This document shows positions 46,645 to 61,600 of a stretch of 64,000 bases of DNA, in pieces; the first letter of the stretch is position 1; each line of letters opens with the position of its first letter. The notes beneath the pieces were generated by a model. The model saw only the letters and a program-made list of their open reading frames with translations. It made no database searches and was not told the DNA's origin. Origin of the DNA: Hydractinia symbiolongicarpus (taxonomy: Eukaryota; Cnidaria; Hydrozoa; Anthoathecata; Hydractiniidae); contig NC_079887.1 in the NCBI RefSeq assembly GCF_029227915.1, positions 21,449,650 through 21,513,649 of the forward strand. Direction: 5' to 3'. The position numbers and the translations under genes were made by a program.

Positions 46645-49600
46645 CTATGAAAAAGTTAAAAAGATGATAAGGACATAAGAAATAAAGAATAATAGCTTGA
46701 AGATATCACACTATATAAAATTTGGCGAAAAGATTTCTGTATGGCGACAAATATAACACAAGAAAACATGTGATAAAGCATATCAGGAGAATAATTTTAA
46801 TTATACAATTTTGGCTAAAAACAGCAAGTTAAGATGTATTAAGAATACAGAATTTAGAAGTTTTCAAAATAATGAAAACTAAGCTTAGAAATAAATTTTA
46901 AGAGTGTCAGTAGCTTTCTCTTTCTTTCTTTATCTTTCATTATAACTGACTTACTATCTATTTCACAGCGAACACCAGCATATCCTTGAGGACACCGACA
47001 TTGCAGCATGTCCATGCCACCAGTGTTATTTCGTGTTCCATATATGCCAGGATAAGGGGTGGGTGTCGTTCCGTTTGAGCTATTTCTACCATAGGGAGGC
47101 ATTGGGCCAGTGTTATTCATATGCGTCTGATAACAAGATCCACCATTAAAGCAGTATCCTTCGCAAGACCTTTCAACCAACCTTGCAGCTATGTTAAAAT
47201 ACCCAGAAGAATCAAGTAATTATTGGGTTACTTATAATTAACTTAATATATGCTACAAACTTATTTCAAAGATCGTACCCATAAGCGCGCAGTTTGAATT
47301 TGTCATATGGCTGGCAATCATGCACATTATTCCATATCAGACACGTATATTTTAAACTTGTCAAAGTTCAAATGAATTTGGGACTTAGGTACTTTTTTGT
47401 CAGACGCAACGATATTTATTTTTTATAACGTAAGTGTTGTCCATTTTCCCAAGTTTCTGGACGCTTGCCTTAAGTGTTTCTTAATACAGAGATGACGCCT
47501 CTAGCATATTGTTTTTTTCGCCTACACATGATCTAAAGTAGAGCTTCTCTAGCCCATCGGCTGCAAAGAAATGCTTAGACGACGCTGTATGGAGAAATAT
47601 GCAAAAAACAATCCTTTTATGAATAATTAAGAACAGGATTGCGGTTACAAAACCCATTTGATTTAACTACTTACGTCTCATGCAAAGCGCATCTGAACAT
47701 TTCGAACAAGACACATCATCCCATCCAGGAGTTTTCACGCCACCACTAACTGTACATTGTTCATTTACACCTCTAGTAGGTTGACCTGCTGCCCAGTTAC
47801 GGTACTGCATCAGCTTACTACTGTTTTTCATGTTTAACCAATAGGAACCATTTGCTGTGTTCTTTAAACCAATCCAAGTCTTGTTTTCTTTAGTATTTTG
47901 TCGCACAAAATAATCAAACCCATCATTTGGTATCATAGGCAATGTTGCGTTGTACATAGCACATTTCATCATTGCCATTGTTTGGTTATAGCAGTTGCTT
48001 TGCAATTTTCGTGCGCAATGGCCACTGATGTATGTCCAGCCCTTACCACACAAATCTGCATTAAAGAATATCAAGTTACCTCAAACGCTATTCGAAAGCA
48101 TTTAGGAGCTATGATTGAAGAACTTTCTTATTTTACATCTTTTTGTGACCATGTAAGCATTGGTCCATGGCCTACACTTTATGTAAAACCGATTCATTAT
48201 CAGAGCTGGTACTTTGGGTTAGCCTATCAAAACTGCTGTTTTTGATGCAATAAAAAGACATGCAAAAAAATAAAAAGTATTTTATTTTTCTTAATATGTT
48301 GTTTTGGAATAAAACGTTAGGTCCATTATGGATTCTTATCCTCCTTCTAGCCAAAGAGCGAACGTTGACAAAAAAAGAAGTTACCCGGAAGCTGCAAAAA
48401 AAAAACAAGTTACCTGGAAGCACCATATACGAGATTTTCACTGCCTCTCTGTAGTTGCTTGATCTAACAGATTTGTAACACAACACCATTTGTTTTCGTG
48501 ATGTGTGCTGCGAGAACGAAAAAATTATAGTCAGTGAGAAAAGGGAAGGAGAGAAAACATAAAAGAAAATAAGGACAAAAAAGATAAAAGAAGAGTTACC
48601 TCTAACCAGACAGTAATGTCATTCATTGAAAAACTGCTCAACACTGATTTTGTTGTCCCATTTTCATATGGAATTGGCAATGGATATAGTACTCTGCCGG
48701 TATTCACAACTGCAGTAATCAGGACGGTCGGATTATCAAGAGAAGGCATACCGTTGTTGTAACGTACTTTCTAGAAAAACAAACAAAGTCTATAAATAAT
48801 CAGTAGGTAATTAACCACATGACTAAGGCGGGAAATAACTATCCTAAATATTTCTATAATCTGTTTTATAATATAACTATGATACATAATCCTTTTTGGT
48901 CCTTATTTTTTGTTTCTTCTTGCGCTTTCGAAAGCCTAAAAGGAGACTAACAAACCTGGCACATTGCTGGTACGCGTTGTCCATATGGAATGTATGATGC
49001 GCGGAAGACAAGTTCATGCACTTCGCTGACGTATGGCGTTTCCGCTCCTTTCATTGAAAACCAGTGCTAAAAAGAATAATAGCTATTAACTTAATGAACT
49101 AAAGAATAGTTTCCTTATATGTGAGAATAGTCGTTAACAAGTGAAATCCATGGGAATTCGCCCTTAAGTACGTACAATTTAGCTTACAGACAAGCGGCGA
49201 ACATTATAAAATAGAAACATTATCATTTCTTTCGCAGAATCCTCCTATGGGAAAGAAATCAAGCTCAATTTGTGTCGTTCTTACTAGCAAATTTTGCATT
49301 CACTTAATGGCGGCCGTTCGTGACCTTTTATCTCACATTACACTTATCAAATGTATTTTATCTCATCCGTTTTACTTAAGTAAACAAACAAACAAACAAA
49401 CAAACAAACAAACAAACAAACAAACAAACAAACAAACAAACAAACAAACAAACAAACAAACAAACAAACAAACATTTAGAAAACATACAAGCAAATAAAC
49501 AAACCAATTTTTGCCAGTAGATATTAGGTAACTTACCAGTCTTATTCCTTCATGTTTACCATCAAAGTTTTGTAGTTCTCGTAAGCAGACTTGGTAATCG

Positions 49601-52600
49601 GTATCTATGAAGGTTTCAACCCACGCAGTCATAGCATTTTGAAAGGATCTTGGTTTTGTGTGTTCCACAGATACCACTGTTTTCCAGCCATGTCTTCTAA
49701 TCTAAATTTGGAATTGCCAACGTGTAAACAACATTTTATTTACATAAAACCACGTAAGCTTTCGAGAGTCGAGAAAATCGTAAAAGAAGGAAAATAAATT
49801 TCGCGTATAATCGATAATAAAATCTACTTTTGGATCGCTTTAACGAGTTGGTTAACATGCACTGCACAGAGGCTCAAGTAATAAAAACGAAAATGATAAA
49901 AAAATCATAAAGTAAAAAATATTCGCAGGAATAAAATTTTGCGAATATAGCCAAAAATTTGGAAATCGGAAAGGTGTTTTTCAAAAAGTAGTAACTTATT
50001 TATCCCTATATTTGGGTCTTTAGGGAACATTCAATTTTCTGTTGCGCCGTCACATAAAAATCAATATAAACTACACTAGATTTCCTATTGGCTTCTACTT
50101 GAGATATCGAAGGATCTGATCCAAATTTAAAAAGTTCATTTGTTCTTTTAAACCTACCCAATTCGGCAACGTGTAACATATGCTACCAGTGTACCAAGTA
50201 GAAATGTCAATAACTCCTGCATCCACTCCCTGTGATGTATGTACTACACCTAACTGGTATGCATACCAATGTACATAAGGTTTTTGTTTAATAGCACTAA
50301 AGTAATGTCTTCCTGCCACGAGGACACAAGCCTTAAAACCATTCCGTGTCACATCTTCACTCCATGAAGCAGCTGCATCATGAGATATGTCAGTAGCATT
50401 CTTTTGACCCCAGGACACTGATAGTTGTACACTAACGTTAAGACTCGGATGAAAGCTCAATGAATCCACTGTAATGTATTTGCAGAATGCAGCAGGAATA
50501 CCAGGAACTGTGTCAAGTTGGGCAATACCAGACTGATATGGATGTCCTACAAAAATACGTGTGATGTGAAATAAGCTGTTTTAGTGAGAATATAAGAGTA
50601 ACGTAAACTTGATTAAATAAAAGTACTTACTCTCACATTTGCCACGGTGAGCAGCTGTCACCATACTACGAGTTCGATTACCATGCTTCATACAATGACG
50701 TCTGTGAATGTCGCAGTCACTTTCATATGTAACAAAATCTGATCCACATATGACGCTATCCTTAGTTGAGTTACACGTCTTGATGCAACCGCAAAACGGC
50801 TGTCTATTTCGATCCAAGTGGCATTGTAAATGATCAGGACACATATGGGATGAGCATGGACTGATATCTCCTTTGATAATGTAATTAACATTGATGTTTT
50901 TGTTCCTCGACATCATTGTATCTTTAGTGGTTGCAGCACAAATTTCGACGGAATTTAGATTGATTCTGTTTACAAATGATGTTAGCGCTCCGTTGTCCAA
51001 ATCCGCTTCCTCAGGAGTTATAAAGACATAAGGAGGTTTCATATAAATATATTTTAATGAAATACTTTTACAGTGCTTATCTTGTCCCTTTACAAACATT
51101 ACTGATCCATATTCAGTAAAATTGCCACCAGCACCGGCAACAGCTACATAGTGTATCGATAAATTATGAACTGGACTGAACGAAATTGCTTCTTTAGCAC
51201 AAAGTTGAAAGCCTTCCATTGAAACATCTCTAAGCCATATGTCAGCATGACGAAGGAAGTTATGTCCTTGGCCCAAAAGGTCTCCGGTTAGTTTTATTGA
51301 TGGTTTTGACATCATTGGCCTTGGGAATATTACAGCTCTGCAGGATGTTGCAGAAGAATGTATGGGAACTGTAACATTACCGTATTGGAAATTGGAGTTC
51401 TTTGGTGTTCCATCGATAACCATAAAACCTTGCAAAAAAGCAGCGATATGATGAGCCACCCTTGTCCCGTAAGAAATTGAAACATATGTGCTAGTTCTTA
51501 ATGGACCAATTATGTTTAAAAAAGAGAATGCTTTCCCCATACTGCTTGACAGTTCAAGACCAGCAGCAGCCAGTTTAGCTATTTCTCCAGTCTTCAATAG
51601 CGGTACGTAAAAGCTAGAAACTCCAAATGGTGTATCAAGCCAAACAAGTTGCGAATAAAACTTAACGCCTGTATTGATTGCACGGGCGTGGCACGAGTGA
51701 TTGGATAGTAAATAGACATGGCGCCCATTTTCACCAATATTTGAAGTGCGGGCAAGTTGTTGACTTTGAAGTTGTGGTGCAAAGATTTTATAGTTACATC
51801 TACCCTCTGAGTAACCAGTTATTGCGTTTGTGCTATCGAGACGTGCGTAATGAAGAATGGCATATGTTGATACACCATCGGTAGCTAAAACTGCTTGAAA
51901 TGTGTTACGTTTGCTATTAGGAGCTCTATATGCATGCACCTCGAAGTAAGTGACAATCACCGCACTTTTAGCTCTGAATGTATAAGACCCTCCTTGTCGC
52001 AGCATCAGCTTTCTGACATCTTCCGTTGCTCGTTCCAACACTTTATCATTTTCTGTTTCTCGATAATAAATGCTGCCACCATTGTTACGAAGGTCTAAAT
52101 CAGTTTGGTATATTGATAAGAAAGTGTCGTTCGTTGGAATTGGTTTTCTGTAGCCGGTGTATGTTTTATTTATGTGGATATGTCCATTTGTAGAAATCTA
52201 AATAATTAAGCGTAAACATAATGTTCTAGTTTCTCAGTGCAGTATTTATTGCCATGTTTTCATAATTTGATGAGCATTTCATGTGTATAAAGCATTCTCA
52301 CATATCACTATCTCAGGAAGCTTTACATATGAACGGTTTTATACTATATATGAAGAGATCGTCATAATGCCTCACAAACTCGCCTTTAATATAGGCACAA
52401 AGCTTGTGCGGCTATGAAAAATTATGTTCAACTTACCAAAATTTGATTCCCTAACTTTGTAAAAAGCGGCATTGAGTTCTTCAAGTATACAGAGTATATA
52501 ATGTCATCTCCAACTCTACCAACGGTATCATTATGTTCCCTTCCGAACGGATAAAACGCTACATTAAAACAAGATAAAAAAGGTAGTCGAAATAATAAAT

Positions 52601-55600
52601 TTATATCCGATAATCGCTTTACCAAAGCATCTTCACAATATAAAACGCAAAAAAATATGGTAGAAAAAAAGGAAATAATGTGTAAAACTTACATTTGGGT
52701 TTAGGTGGAGTCGGCGTTGCTAAAAGAGAAAAGAGTCATAACTTTAACGGATTAGCATTAATGATGCCGCCTAACGTAATTTGTAAAATTACAACATCAT
52801 TAAGTCTGAGCTTAAGTCTCTACAGTCTAAGCGTTAAGAGAATAATAAGATGCCAACTCAAACGCTGCTTTTGTATCGCTCTGCCAGCGTCAATATAAGC
52901 GTCAATATAAATTTCTGTAGAATTTTTGTTTTCTAGAAATAATTTATGTTGGAAAATGCAATGAGCACTGAAAAACACTCAACTTGATGGCGCGGTATAC
53001 GCTTTATGCGTTACGACAGCAATATTGAAAAAGAAATCAAAGATAAAAAGCATTTAAGAATAGCGAAAATGGATACAAAAGATTGCATTGAAAAAGTTCT
53101 TACTTGGGCCTGGTGTTGTTGATGTTGGTTCTAAAAACAAAAGAAATAAAAAAATTTAGTAGGCGGCAATAGGATAAAAAAAACTGCTGTTAACTCCTAA
53201 AATTGCATTGTATACAGTATTTAGTTTATCATCGCCTTTTTTTGTCATAGTTTATAACAATAATCACGTCCTCGGGATTGTTGTATGTTTGTATCGGGCT
53301 GGTACAGTAATTAAATTGTTAAATATCTCCGTCTCGTAGCAGTGTAAGTTAGAAATTCGAAGTTTTAAAAATTGCATTCTTCGTTGCACACAACAGATTC
53401 GCGCTAAAGGTACTCTATGCATTTTACTCACCATCAATTATAATTGTGGTTTTAAAAAAACAAAATTAATAAACTCTTTCTTTAATGAAAATTATGCTAA
53501 CCTTAACTTCTATACTTGCAAAATGAAATATTAGAAAGGCAAAAAAAACAAGAATTGAAATCAAAAATTAAAAATCAAAAAATAAATATTAATTTCGCGA
53601 TTAAACTACAGGTAAACTATATGATGCAATGAATTTTTTGAATGAAAGTAGAACCTCAATGACGGTTCTTAACAACTAACCCTCTCAACTGCTGCAGACA
53701 TGAATTTTTTATCAGGAATATTTTATAGCGGGCTGAGATTCTAATATGTCTAATATTTTAACCCTATTCGGTTATAACCAGGGGGCGGGGGCGGAATTTG
53801 CCCTCCCCCCTGGTCATAATATTTAATAAATTTTTATAGGCTTGTCCAAATTGAATCAAACTTGGCACACCTATAGTACGACAAAATGGCAGCAATAAAT
53901 TTTTGCTTGCGCTAGCCGATTCTTTGTGATCTTAAATAAAGCTATCTGCTTAAAATACAATTATTTTAGATCTAGAGCGAATTTTTAAACTCGGTTTGGA
54001 ATTTCTGAAAACTAAATAAAAGTAATTTAACATATTCTCCGGTTTTTACATACATCGCATAAAAAGTTGTCACATATTGCCCAAAAATCGAAAAAAATCG
54101 GGAAATCGGACAAATCACGTGACCAAAACAAGCAAAATGATTTTTTTTGATGAAGCAAAGTTGTGTTGTAAGTTTCATGTTCTAAAGGTAATTCCAACAA
54201 GAGTTATTTGATTTTCCTTATTATAGAGGATTCATTGAGATTTTTGGAGGTAGTTTTGAGTAACAGCCGACATCAAAACCTCTGAAAGGTATGGGACCTA
54301 AAAGATTTCTAATAGATAAATATTGAAACTAAAGAATTACAGCCATGCAACATAGCATTAAAGAGTTATTAGAAAGAAACCGTCAGGAAGAGGGACGGGA
54401 GCCGAATCCGCCCTCCCTGGATCGAATAAGGTTAAGAAAGTCCTGATCCTCCTGGGCAGATATATTGTTTTTGCTATCAATGCTGTGTTAGTTGATTGGT
54501 GTTTGATATTTGTTACAAATATTGCTTTGTTTGATATCTGTTAATCCTATTTCTTGTATTTCTTCACCACAAAAAGTTTCAAAAATAAGTTTATAGTAGA
54601 CTCAAAAGTGTTTAGATAAAATATTTACAAGGACGCTTTATTTTAAAGAGAAATTTAAGAGATTTAACTACACCAATTAAAAACAACATTGATTATTTAC
54701 TCTCAAGTCTTCTTTTTAGTCAAAGAAAAAATGTTGGCACTAATGGCAGAACAACATTGCGAGACGTCATTATTGGTATATTATTTTAAATTTTCGATTA
54801 AATAAAGTTTGGTCTAGGAGGATAGTTCTGACATGAATTTTGCGCCCAGTGATTCTTAGTTTCCTTATATTGATTCTTCCCAATACAAGAACCTATGACT
54901 ATCGCCCAGATTTGACCTTTAACTGCTATGAATTACGTGCGTATGAAGAATTAAAACGCAAATACTTAAATTTGAATTATTTTTTTATCTTTAGTTTTAA
55001 ACTTTTAATTTTTAACTTCTGATTTTATTATAAACCGAGAATCAAAATTATCCACTAATTTTAATCGCGTTTACATTGCCACTACTTGTTCCGTCAACTT
55101 TTTTACCTGAACATGCGGTCATTTCCATTAGCAAATCATCAATTGATATATCACTTGCACCTGGTTGACCACTGACACCAACAAATGAAACCTTGAATAA
55201 ATAATAAAAAACTTAATACACAGGTTTCCAATTAAAGTTCGTGCATAGAACGTCAAGCATAGAATGTGGAATAAATCGATACATCAATAGCTACTTTTGC
55301 GGGCAGAAACTTCGCGGGAAGAAACTTTTGCGTTTATTTTGGACCTTTTTCGCGAACGTTCTTGCCTTCAAAAATTTTAAAACAGCAAAACGCAAAATTT
55401 TTTCACGTGAAATCATAGTCAATTTAAAAAAAGCGGAAGTTTTTTCAGCAAAAATATATTTTTTCGAGCAAGTATATAAAAAAAAATAATGACAAATGGA
55501 TGGATATTATTAATACGTCTACAATTTTTCCATTTCCCAGTCTATCATTCTATTTTAATTATGTTTCTTTCTTTTTTTTTGCGATGCTAAACATTTCTCT

Positions 55601-58600
55601 AATATCTTTATTTCCACCAGTGCTTGTTGCAGCTTACTCCTTTTTTGTATTTTGCGCTTAAACAGGTGGAGTGTTCACGACTGTGGGTGAAGTCATACAG
55701 AATTGAAAAGGTTGCCAACAGCTCTGTCTTCTACAGGCTCAATATAAAACGGTAGAAGAATATAAATTGTTATGTCGTTGCAAAAGTTAGTGAAGATGGA
55801 GAAACCGATAACGGAACTGATTCTGAGTGGGAAGTTAAAGAAATTCTTTTACTTTAAACAAAGCAAAAAAGTAGCCTTTTTCTTCGATTCGATTCCGCAA
55901 AATTTGTTTAAAAAAACGCGAAATTTTATTCCATATATTTCGAGGGTTTTTTTGATACGCGAAAGTTTCTGCCCGCGATAATATATTCGAAGTACTTATA
56001 CCAGGGCCCTTTTTACAAAACTATCCGAAAACCTGTGTCAGGTGAAGCTTTGTTGTGGCATAAAACGGATAGTTGATAGCTGCAAATTGTCTTTCTAACC
56101 CTGTTTAATTTGATTCATTATTTTCGAGAAACTCTATAGAGTCCCGGGTTTTTTCACACATATTATACTGCTGCGGATTTTTTGTACTGCCAAAGTCTAC
56201 AGAACAAAAGATTTATCCCTTTTTTACGCGTTTTAATTTTTGCGACAACTTGAACATCCACTTTGATGAATACCCAAAGTTTATTTTTGTCAACGTCAGC
56301 ATTTCTCTTTTTGTTTAGTTGCTAGTATTCGTTGCCAATAGTATAGACTGCTATAAAACGCGAACAATAACAACAGCGAGACCATTTTTATTTTTGTACA
56401 AATAGCAACAGTAGAGTTTTAACAGCCTACTTTCTGGTATGTATTGATCTATTTACCAAACTAAAGGCATTGTCGAAATGGCAAATTTACCAAGCACAAG
56501 GCCCAGATTTTAGAATGGTTCAAAGTGCTGCTGGAATATGCTTTAATATTATTTTATCTTAAAAAACAAAACAAGGTTATTTCTAGCAATAAAAATGCCA
56601 AAGATTGTAAAGTCGTCAAGCTGGTCGTTAATAAAAGCTTTTGTGTTAATAATGTTCTTTTTCTTTCAGTGGGAAGAAGGCAGAAACCCTCCTATAATAT
56701 AACCCAGATTTCTGGATTTTTTGGGGCCTGTAAAAAATTCACAAGCTACAATTTCAAGCAACAAATGAAGAAAAAGAAACAAACAGACAATAATACCTGT
56801 ATGTAGCGTTCCTGCGGAGGTATTGGTATAAACACATCTGATGTAGACCAACGATTATATGTTGACCCAACAATGTATGTACTTCTTATTTCTCGTGATG
56901 TATAAGGGGCATGTACAAATATAATCAAGTATCCTGACGCATTCATGAAGCGTGCTAGTCTCACGTGCAGTGATTGGCAGTTTGGATTAAATGCAATCAC
57001 GGGTGTTGTTTGGATAGAGTTTAGGCCACTCAAAGATGAATGATGCATATAATGCCCAAAGGGAAGTCCTGGAGTAAATTAAACATATAGACCTTTTTGA
57101 ATGTTTAGATTTTTCGAGGTAAGGCCTTCTGGCTCTAACAACGGCGTGGCAGGCAAAAAATGCGGAAGCTTTTTGAAAAAGGTATTTTCCAGCCCATCTC
57201 TTTCTATGGAAACATTTTTTATTCTTTAAACTGTTATCGAGTGTAGATGGATAACTTCCGATTGACATATATTTATATGACGTTATAATCATACCTTCGT
57301 GCGAAAAAAAAGACTTAAAAGGACCTTTGGCTGCCACAGAATTGTTAAAGCCGAAAGGGCTCACCGCGGAAAATGTGAACATTCAAAACGGTCTATAAGC
57401 AATGCGTCCTGCGAATGAAAAATACACAAAATCAAAAAGTATTGAAATGAAGTAGTCAGAAAATAGTGTATACCATTTTCATTGTCCTCTTTTCCATAGC
57501 CTAATAAATTGTATCAGTAGTTGGAATTACCTGTAGTATTATCAACTGGCGGAAGCATTCTTTGAGCACGAATATCTGCTGGACGCACAAGTGACCAATT
57601 GCCTGTGGAGCCGCAGGTACCGTTTTCAAAGTTGCACATAGTTATTGGCACATCTAAAAGAAGGAAACAACTAAATATATTACTTTTTTACACGATCCGG
57701 ATAAGAATGCGAGCAAAAAATTAGAAAAAACGGAAGAAAAAAAAACAAGGCATCTAGATTTCTTACTTGGGTTAATTGGTCTTGGAGTTGTAGTGGGTCT
57801 TGGAGTTGTAGTGGTTACTTGACCTAAAAGAAAGAAATATTTATGGTTATATCAGTTTGCATTATAACTGTGGTGGCTGTGAAATATTAACAATTGGCAT
57901 ATAAAGTTAGAACAAACACCGTCGACGAACTGAATTAGAAGAAACTTTGATGGTGCCACTATACAAGCCACCCCAAAATTTACTTTGTTAGCGACGTTTC
58001 GAATGTATGCAGATAAGTTCCAGCCCCTGCAGATTAAGCAACCACTTAGGCAAATAAACACTTGAGCTAAAACTAATCTTCTATGTAAAAACAGTCATCC
58101 TAGCTCCTAAAATTTTGCTCCGAAGATTTACAACAAAAGAGCAATGTCCAGATTATGTATTACGATAAAATCTGCGCGGTGAATTTTATAATTTTAGAAA
58201 TACACTTCAAGCATTCTCTTGTTGTCTGTTTTATTAAATAAATAAATTATATATAAATCTATATATTTTACGAGCTATTTCATCAATCTTGGTAACACAT
58301 CAGTGCATCACAGGGTTCATAGAGCTACCTACTCATTAAGTCAGCACAAAAGCATTAAAAAAGAACTAATTAGACTTAATTATACGCATCTACATCAGAC
58401 GTGGCAAAGTTAGGACTTAATTAACTTTAATGTTAGAGAGTTTTAAATGAAAGACTCCTTGACCCTTTAGTTTTACCTGCAGCCTTAAAATGCGCGATAG
58501 TCAAAACATAACACTTTCTAGTATTGTCAGCAATTTTAGTACGACATTTAAGGGTTTTCCAGCGTTAATAGAATTGCTGTTACTGTAATCATATACCTTC

Positions 58601-61600
58601 TTTTATCATAAAGTCATAAAAAAGTTATAAGTTATTTAGAATAAAAGCTGCTGAAAAAGCAAAGATCAGAGGATTGAGGTGGGTAGGGTTAGGTAAGAGA
58701 AATAATAATTCCAGCCCTATCTAAAAAATGTACAGTGACTTAGTATAATCTGAATAGCATTAGCCACATCTGTCAATTGATTATATTACTTTGAGAATAA
58801 AAATCTAACACAGTGACCAAAAAAATACTTCATGACGTCTACCTGAACATCCTGTCATTTCCATAAACACATCATCAATTGATATATCACTTGTACCTCG
58901 TTGTCCAGTTATACCAACAAATGAAAGCTTAAAGTATAAGAAAGAAAATAAATGCAATATCTATAAAGAACGTATTTTTTAATCATCCAGAAGTTTTTCC
59001 TTATCTCTAAAATGATACATGCTTATCTTTTGCGTGGCATCCTCACAAAATGATTTTTTTAAGTTTTGAATCCTATGTTTTTTTTAGCGCGACGTCCAAA
59101 ATCATATTATGGTCTTTTATTATTTTATTGGGTAATTTGTAGAATGCAGAACATCATTTTTCTTATTTCAATGCAAAAGGTCCTGGCTTTACGACAGTGC
59201 TACATTAAGAACAGATTGTTATTTTCGTTACGCAACATATAGGACGGAAACATTTTCGGACAAAAAAAATTGCTTTTTTTTCCAAAAGTTTTTACGGCCG
59301 AAAATTTTTGTTTCTAATGTATGCCATCTTGGGCACTTGTAGAAGAGAGTGGGGGAAGAAGAGGATAGGGCGGGGCTGTATTAGCCCCAACTTCGCCTGA
59401 TTTTTAGAGTTCTCACAAAGCTCATGTTGAATAAGGTATACTTGTGTAATTTTAGTAAATGTTTTGAGTAACTCAAGTATTATCTTGAATTTTAATCGAT
59501 CCTAATTTGTTACATACTTAATTCATGTGTTTCGTGTTTTAGTCTCACGTTTGTCATTTATTGCTACTTAATGAAAAATGATCTTAAACCTAATAATTTC
59601 GAAGTAATAAACGCCTGCAGATTTATATATGCGATAAGAATGATTTCACGTACCCACAGAAAATTTAAAAAAAACGAAAAAAATAAAGAAAAAGCACGAC
59701 AAACAATATTACCTGTATGTAACGTTCCCATGAAGGTATTGTAATAAAAGCAGATGATGTAGACCAACGATTAAATGTCGAACCAGTGAAGTAAGAGCTT
59801 CCTATTTCTTGTGGTGAATATGCACGATGAACAAACAAAAGTAGAGTCCCTGTCGCATTCATGAAGCGTGCTAGTCTTACATGCAAATATCGGCAGTATG
59901 GTTGGAATACAACCACAGGGGTTGTTTGAACAGAAACAGCACTGCTCAAAGATGAATGATGTAAATAATGTCCATATGGTGTTCCTAGATAAAAATGTTG
60001 CGTAACGAAAATAACAATTTGGTCGTAGCAAAAGCATGTTGTGAATAAAAAATCAATTTACACAGGTTCACATTCATAAGCAAAGGAAAGTGTCATTGAC
60101 AGTTGCCATAGCATAATAATTAAACATAGATACCCATTACGTGACATTGTCACATTACTCGCCATTTTTGTTATTTTAGATTCTTTAACTATAATAAAAT
60201 AGTAGTTGCATTGGGAGTAAGTACCTGTAGTATTATCAACTATTGGACGCATTGATCGATCAATTGGGAGCACAAGTGACCAATTTCCAGTTGCACCGCA
60301 GGTACCGCTTTCAAAATTGCATCTGATTATTGGTTCATCTAAAAAAACACCGTGTTTATAAATACTAACCCATTAATTTAACAACCAGGTTGTGTTCTAT
60401 ACACCTACGTAAAACTTTAGAGCATTTACAGTGATGCCTCTTGTATAATTGTAACATCTAATCATTTTTTCAACATGGTTTTAGGCCGGCCACACCGGTT
60501 TAATTTATTCATTATGCTTTTTGTTGTGTTTTAATTTTCAATCGAGGAAGATAACATATTCAAAGATAGAAACAGATTCGGAATTCTTACTTGGATTAGG
60601 TGGTCTTGTGGTTACAGTAAATGTCGTAGTTGGTTGTCTTGTTGTAACTTGGCCTAAAGAAAAAAATATTTGTCATTAATTCGTGTGGCGCATTACTTTG
60701 TTTATTATATCATATTATGATTTAAACACGGGGGGGAGGGGGAAGGGTTGTAATCCGGAACGTCATTCCACTTATAATTATAGTAACAACCTCGTTCATT
60801 TTGTGACTTCATGTAAACAGGTGGTAAGAAAACAGTGAAGCGAGAAATATATAAGAGGGGTGATTTGCCGTGGGATTTTCCACGGGTTCACGACTTGTTA
60901 TAAATATCCGTGCTTGAAAAAAATACGTCATGTAACACAGAGGGTGTATCTTCAGCTTCAACGCTATAGGTAATAAGAAAAAATAAAAAATGAGTAAGGT
61001 AATTTTTACCTGAGCATGCAAACATTTCCATGAATACATCATCAATTGATATATCACTCGTACCTGGTACACCTGACGTTCCAACAAATGTAAGCTGTAA
61101 ATAAAAAGCATAAAAAAAACTCAAATATTAGTTTCAATATCTACGAGTACTTTTTTTTTTAACTTCAAACATTTTCTCCTTCAGTACTTAGTGTTATCGG
61201 TTACGTCGAATTTTACAGTCCATTAATGTTTAATTTTTGTTTTAATGATGACCAGTTTGTCGAAATTAGGTCATTAAAAGGTTTCGCGTAAAATATTTGT
61301 GGAACAATTAACCTGAATCTTGACTACTGTTTTTACTTTTTTAAGTTTTGTTTATAACAATGGGGAATTTTTTTTTTATTTTCGATTGTTGAAGAGTAAT
61401 ACAATCGACTCCCTAATTACCAAACGCTCTAAAAGCAAACGTGTACTTAACGAAACAAGACCATTGCATAAGCAAAGCCACAGTCTAACCTCTATAGAAG
61501 AATCTTTAAATAGCAGACACTCTAAATAACCGACTGTTCTTCATTGCGCAAAATGCATTTTGCTACCAAGAATTTCTCTTCACTCAGCGTGCAGGGAAAT

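Noticed and set aside
49247..49677. ORFs of NKQT and VCLF repeats
   Set aside because: Products of the CAAA microsatellite; only the exon 49537-49701 within it is real.
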